Shown here in pieces: positions 61,947 through 64,000 of a DNA stretch of 64,000 nt (its first letter is position 1; the number at the start of each line of letters is the position of its first letter). Both the position numbers and the translations under genes were made by a program. The DNA is from VRUE01 sp963704505 (lineage in GTDB: Bacteria; Actinomycetota; Thermoleophilia; Solirubrobacterales; 70-9). The notes beneath the pieces were generated by a model. That model did no database searches and was not told where the DNA came from. It saw only the letters and a program-made list of their open reading frames with translations. The stretch is taken from contig OY969912.1 of assembly GCA_963704505.1 (NCBI GenBank), forward strand, positions 310,001 to 374,000, read 5' to 3'.

Positions 61947-64000
61947 TCAGGCGGCGGCCCGCTTGACGGCGATCGTCAGCTCGCGGCCGTCGATCTTCGC
62001 GGCCGCGCCGTCGACCGCGTCATAGGCGACCGTGGTCGCCAGGACCTCGCCACTCAGGTAGGAGTGGTGCTCGCGGGCGGCCTCGACCAGGTCGCCGTCG
62101 CCGCCGAGGCCGAGCTCGATCCGGTCGGTGATGTCGAGGCCCGCCGCCTTGCGCGCGTTCTGCACGGCGTGGACGATCTCGCGGGCGAGGCCCTCGCGGC
62201 GCAACTCGTCGTCGAGCTCGAGCTGCAAGGCGACCGCGTGGCCGGCCTCCGCCTCGACCTCATAGCCGTCGAGCGGCTGCAGGGCGAGGGTGAGGTCCTC
62301 GGGGGCGAGGACATGCTCGTCGCCGTCGACGCTGATCCCCACCTCGCCGCCGTCGGCCATCACTTCGGCGACGTGGCCGGCGTCGAGGGCGGCGACCGCG
62401 GCTGCCACCTGCGGCATGCCCTTGCCGAAGCGCGGGCCGAGCGAGCGGTAGTTGGGCTTCACCTCGTAGGTGACCAGCTCCGACTCGTCGCTGACGAAGT
62501 CGAGCTCCTTGACGTTCAGCTCGGCGGTGACCAGTGGCGCGCTGGCCTCGATCGCCCGGCGCTCCTCGTCGCTGGCGACGATCACCGCGCGGCGCAGGGG
62601 CTGGCGGACCTTCGCCTTCGCCTGGGCCCGCGCCGCGCGACCGAGCTCGACCGTGAGCCGGACCGCCGCCATCGAGCGCTCCAGCTCGGGGTCGGCGAGC
62701 GCTGCGTCCGGCTCCGGGAAGTCGCGCAGGTGGACGGAGTCGGGCTGGTCGCCAAGCTCCTCTCCCTCGCCGCCGGCGAGGTTGATGTGGATCTCGTCGG
62801 CGAGGAAGGGGACAAAGGGCGCGAGCAGGGCCGCGGTCTCCAGCAGGCAGTGGCGCAGCGTCGCGAAGGCGGCGCGGTCGCCTTCCCAGAAGCGGCGGCG
62901 CGAGAGCCGCACGTACCAATTGGACAGCTCCTCGACGTACTCGGCGATCGCCCGGCCGGCGGTCGTGCAGTCGAAGTCGTCCATGCGCTCGGTGACCGTC
63001 TCGATCGTCGCCTGAAGGCGCGACAGCGCCCACTTGTCGAGATCGTTCTCGGGGGCGACCGGGTCCGGGAAGTCGGCGGGCCCGAGATTCTCGGCGTTGG
63101 CGTAGAGGACCCAGAAGGAGTACGTGTTCCAGAGCGTGAGCAGGAACTGGCGGACCGCCTCACCCACCGTCTCGACCGAGAATCGGTAGCCGGCCCAGGG
63201 CTGCTGGGTCGCCAGGTAGTACCAGCGGAAGGCGTCGGCGCCGTGAGTGGAGAGGACTTCCCAGGGGTCGACGACGTTGCCGCGGCTCTTCGACATCTTC
63301 TGCCCCTCCGGGTCGAGGATCAGCCCCAGGCAGACGCAGTTGCGGAAGCTCGAGGTGTCGAAGAGCAGGGTCGACTCGGCGAGCAGGGTGTAGAACCAGC
63401 CGCGGGTCTGGTCCTGCGCCTCGCAGATGTAGTCGGCCGGGAAGCGTTCCTCGAAGAGCTCCTTGTTCTCGAAGGGGTAGTGGAACTGCGCGAACGGCAT
63501 CGCGCCGCTGTCGTACCAGGTGTCGATCACCGAGTCGACGCGGCGCATCTCACCGCCGCACTTCCCGCAGTCGATGACCACCTCGTCGATGTAGGGACGG
63601 TGAAGGTCCTCGGGGACCTCCCCCCTCGCCCGCTCGCGCAGCTCGGCGACCGAGCCCATGCACTCGACCTCGCCGCAGCCGGGGTCGGCGCAGCGCCAGA
63701 CCGGCAGCGGCGTGCCCCAGTAACGGTCGCGCGAGAGCGCCCAGTCGACATTGCCCTCGAGCCATTTGCCGAAGCGCCCGTGCTTGACGTGCTCGGGATG
63801 CCAGCCGATCTCCTCGTTGTTGGCGAGCATCCGCTCCTTGACCTCGGAGGTGCGCAAGTACCAGCTCGAGGTCGCGTAGTAGAGGAGCGGGGTGCCGCAG
63901 CGCCAGCAGTGGGGGTAGGCGTGCTCATAGACCTGCTCGCGGAAGAGGAGGCCGCGGCGCTCGAGGAACTCGATCAGCTCCCGCGTCACCTCGGGGTCCT
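61947..64000 (-). CDS. ileS: Isoleucyl-tRNA synthetase, C-terminal part (cut)
   Basis: The gene enters from the right edge, and about 684 residues are present. Visible: the connective-peptide region with zinc-type cysteines (CWRCGTPLLYYATSSWYLRT, CGKCGGEM), the catalytic-domain segment EAQDQTRGWFYTLLAESTLL, the KMSKS loop (GQKMSKSRGNVVDP), the anticodon-binding helices, and the C-terminal DUF5915-type domain, which marks the eukaryote-like type-2 IleRS. It charges tRNA-Ile. The HIGH motif and start lie outside the window. Followed by the esterase gene with only 35 bp between. Confidence 0.96.
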   Translation of the reverse strand, partial: DPEVTRELIEFLERRGLLFREQVYEHAYPHCWRCGTPLLYYATSSWYLRTSEVKERMLANNEEIGWHPEHVKHGRFGKWLEGNVDWALSRDRYWGTPLPVWRCADPGCGEVECMGSVAELRERARGEVPEDLHRPYIDEVVIDCGKCGGEMRRVDSVIDTWYDSGAMPFAQFHYPFENKELFEERFPADYICEAQDQTRGWFYTLLAESTLLFDTSSFRNCVCLGLILDPEGQKMSKSRGNVVDPWEVLSTHGADAFRWYYLATQQPWAGYRFSVETVGEAVRQFLLTLWNTYSFWVLYANAENLGPADFPDPVAPENDLDKWALSRLQATIETVTERMDDFDCTTAGRAIAEYVEELSNWYVRLSRRRFWEGDRAAFATLRHCLLETAALLAPFVPFLADEIHINLAGGEGEELGDQPDSVHLRDFPEPDAALADPELERSMAAVRLTVELGRAARAQAKAKVRQPLRRAVIVASDEERRAIEASAPLVTAELNVKELDFVSDESELVTYEVKPNYRSLGPRFGKGMPQVAAAVAALDAGHVAEVMADGGEVGISVDGDEHVLAPEDLTLALQPLDGYEVEAEAGHAVALQLELDDELRREGLAREIVHAVQNARKAAGLDITDRIELGLGGDGDLVEAAREHHSYLSGEVLATTVAYDAVDGAAAKIDGRELTIAVKRAAA

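Overview
The window is uniformly high-GC, densely packed DNA from a Gram-positive (monoderm) actinobacterium. The closest match I can name is the deep-branching Thermoleophilia/Solirubrobacterales group. This rests on very large secreted propeller/fibronectin-like proteins, an OdhA/Kgd-type E2-E1 2-oxoglutarate enzyme, an NlpC/P60-like protein behind a c-di-AMP riboswitch, a type-2 isoleucyl-tRNA synthetase, and many genes with a TANNNT box 6-8 nt before the start codon (probable leaderless mRNAs). No tRNA, rRNA, transposase, integrase or CRISPR array was recognised. The left edge cuts a reverse-strand gene (start of a possible membrane-bound protease) and the right edge cuts ileS.

Layout. 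1-2.7 kb: reverse-strand operon of a secreted DUF5666-like protein, an OmpR response regulator, a sensor kinase and the cut gene. 2.8-6.7 kb: an alkyl-DHAP-synthase-like FAD enzyme and a two-domain fatty acyl-CoA reductase, a possible ether-lipid pair. 6.7-10.7 kb: a lipoyl-E2-E1 2-oxoglutarate dehydrogenase fusion. 11.1-15.3 kb: DUF3817 protein, a candidate structured RNA with C-rich loops, aconitase, and a short-chain dehydrogenase. 15.4-20.3 kb: c-di-AMP riboswitch with an NlpC/P60-like protein, then a spermidine/putrescine-type ABC operon in the order A-D-B-C. 20.3-21.6 kb: trypsin-like protease whose stop codon lies in a 27-bp repeat array, followed by three nested inverted repeats.

21.6-26 kb: acyl-CoA (propionyl-CoA) carboxylase beta chain and methylmalonyl-CoA mutase large chain, both reverse, with a small gene and a secreted repeat protein between them. 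26-29.4 kb: nucleotide-sugar enzymes (Rmd-like reductase, UDP-xylose synthase) around a secreted protein. 29.4-43.1 kb: four overlapping genes for giant secreted proteins, which are two tandem copies of a two-gene module, with a divergent double-TetR regulator at 43.3-45.3 kb. 45.5-48.7 kb: sigma factor fused to a zinc-finger anti-sigma-like segment and a membrane helix, translationally coupled to a secreted Ig-like protein. 48.7-53 kb: coiled-coil basic protein behind two LexA-like boxes, inositol monophosphatase-family protein, and a helicase-like/RecB-type nuclease protein. 53-64 kb: housekeeping genes (PAC2, split TauE/SafE pair, trehalose phosphatase, PolX, glycosyltransferase, thioredoxin, tautomerase, OafA-type acyltransferase, esterase, ileS).

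The most unusual features are the duplicated surface-protein module with its double-TetR neighbour, the 27-bp repeat that is coding in one gene and 3' of another, the candidate 6C-like RNA, the sigma/anti-sigma fusion, and the two LexA-like boxes. All function calls come from reading motifs by eye. No database search was run.
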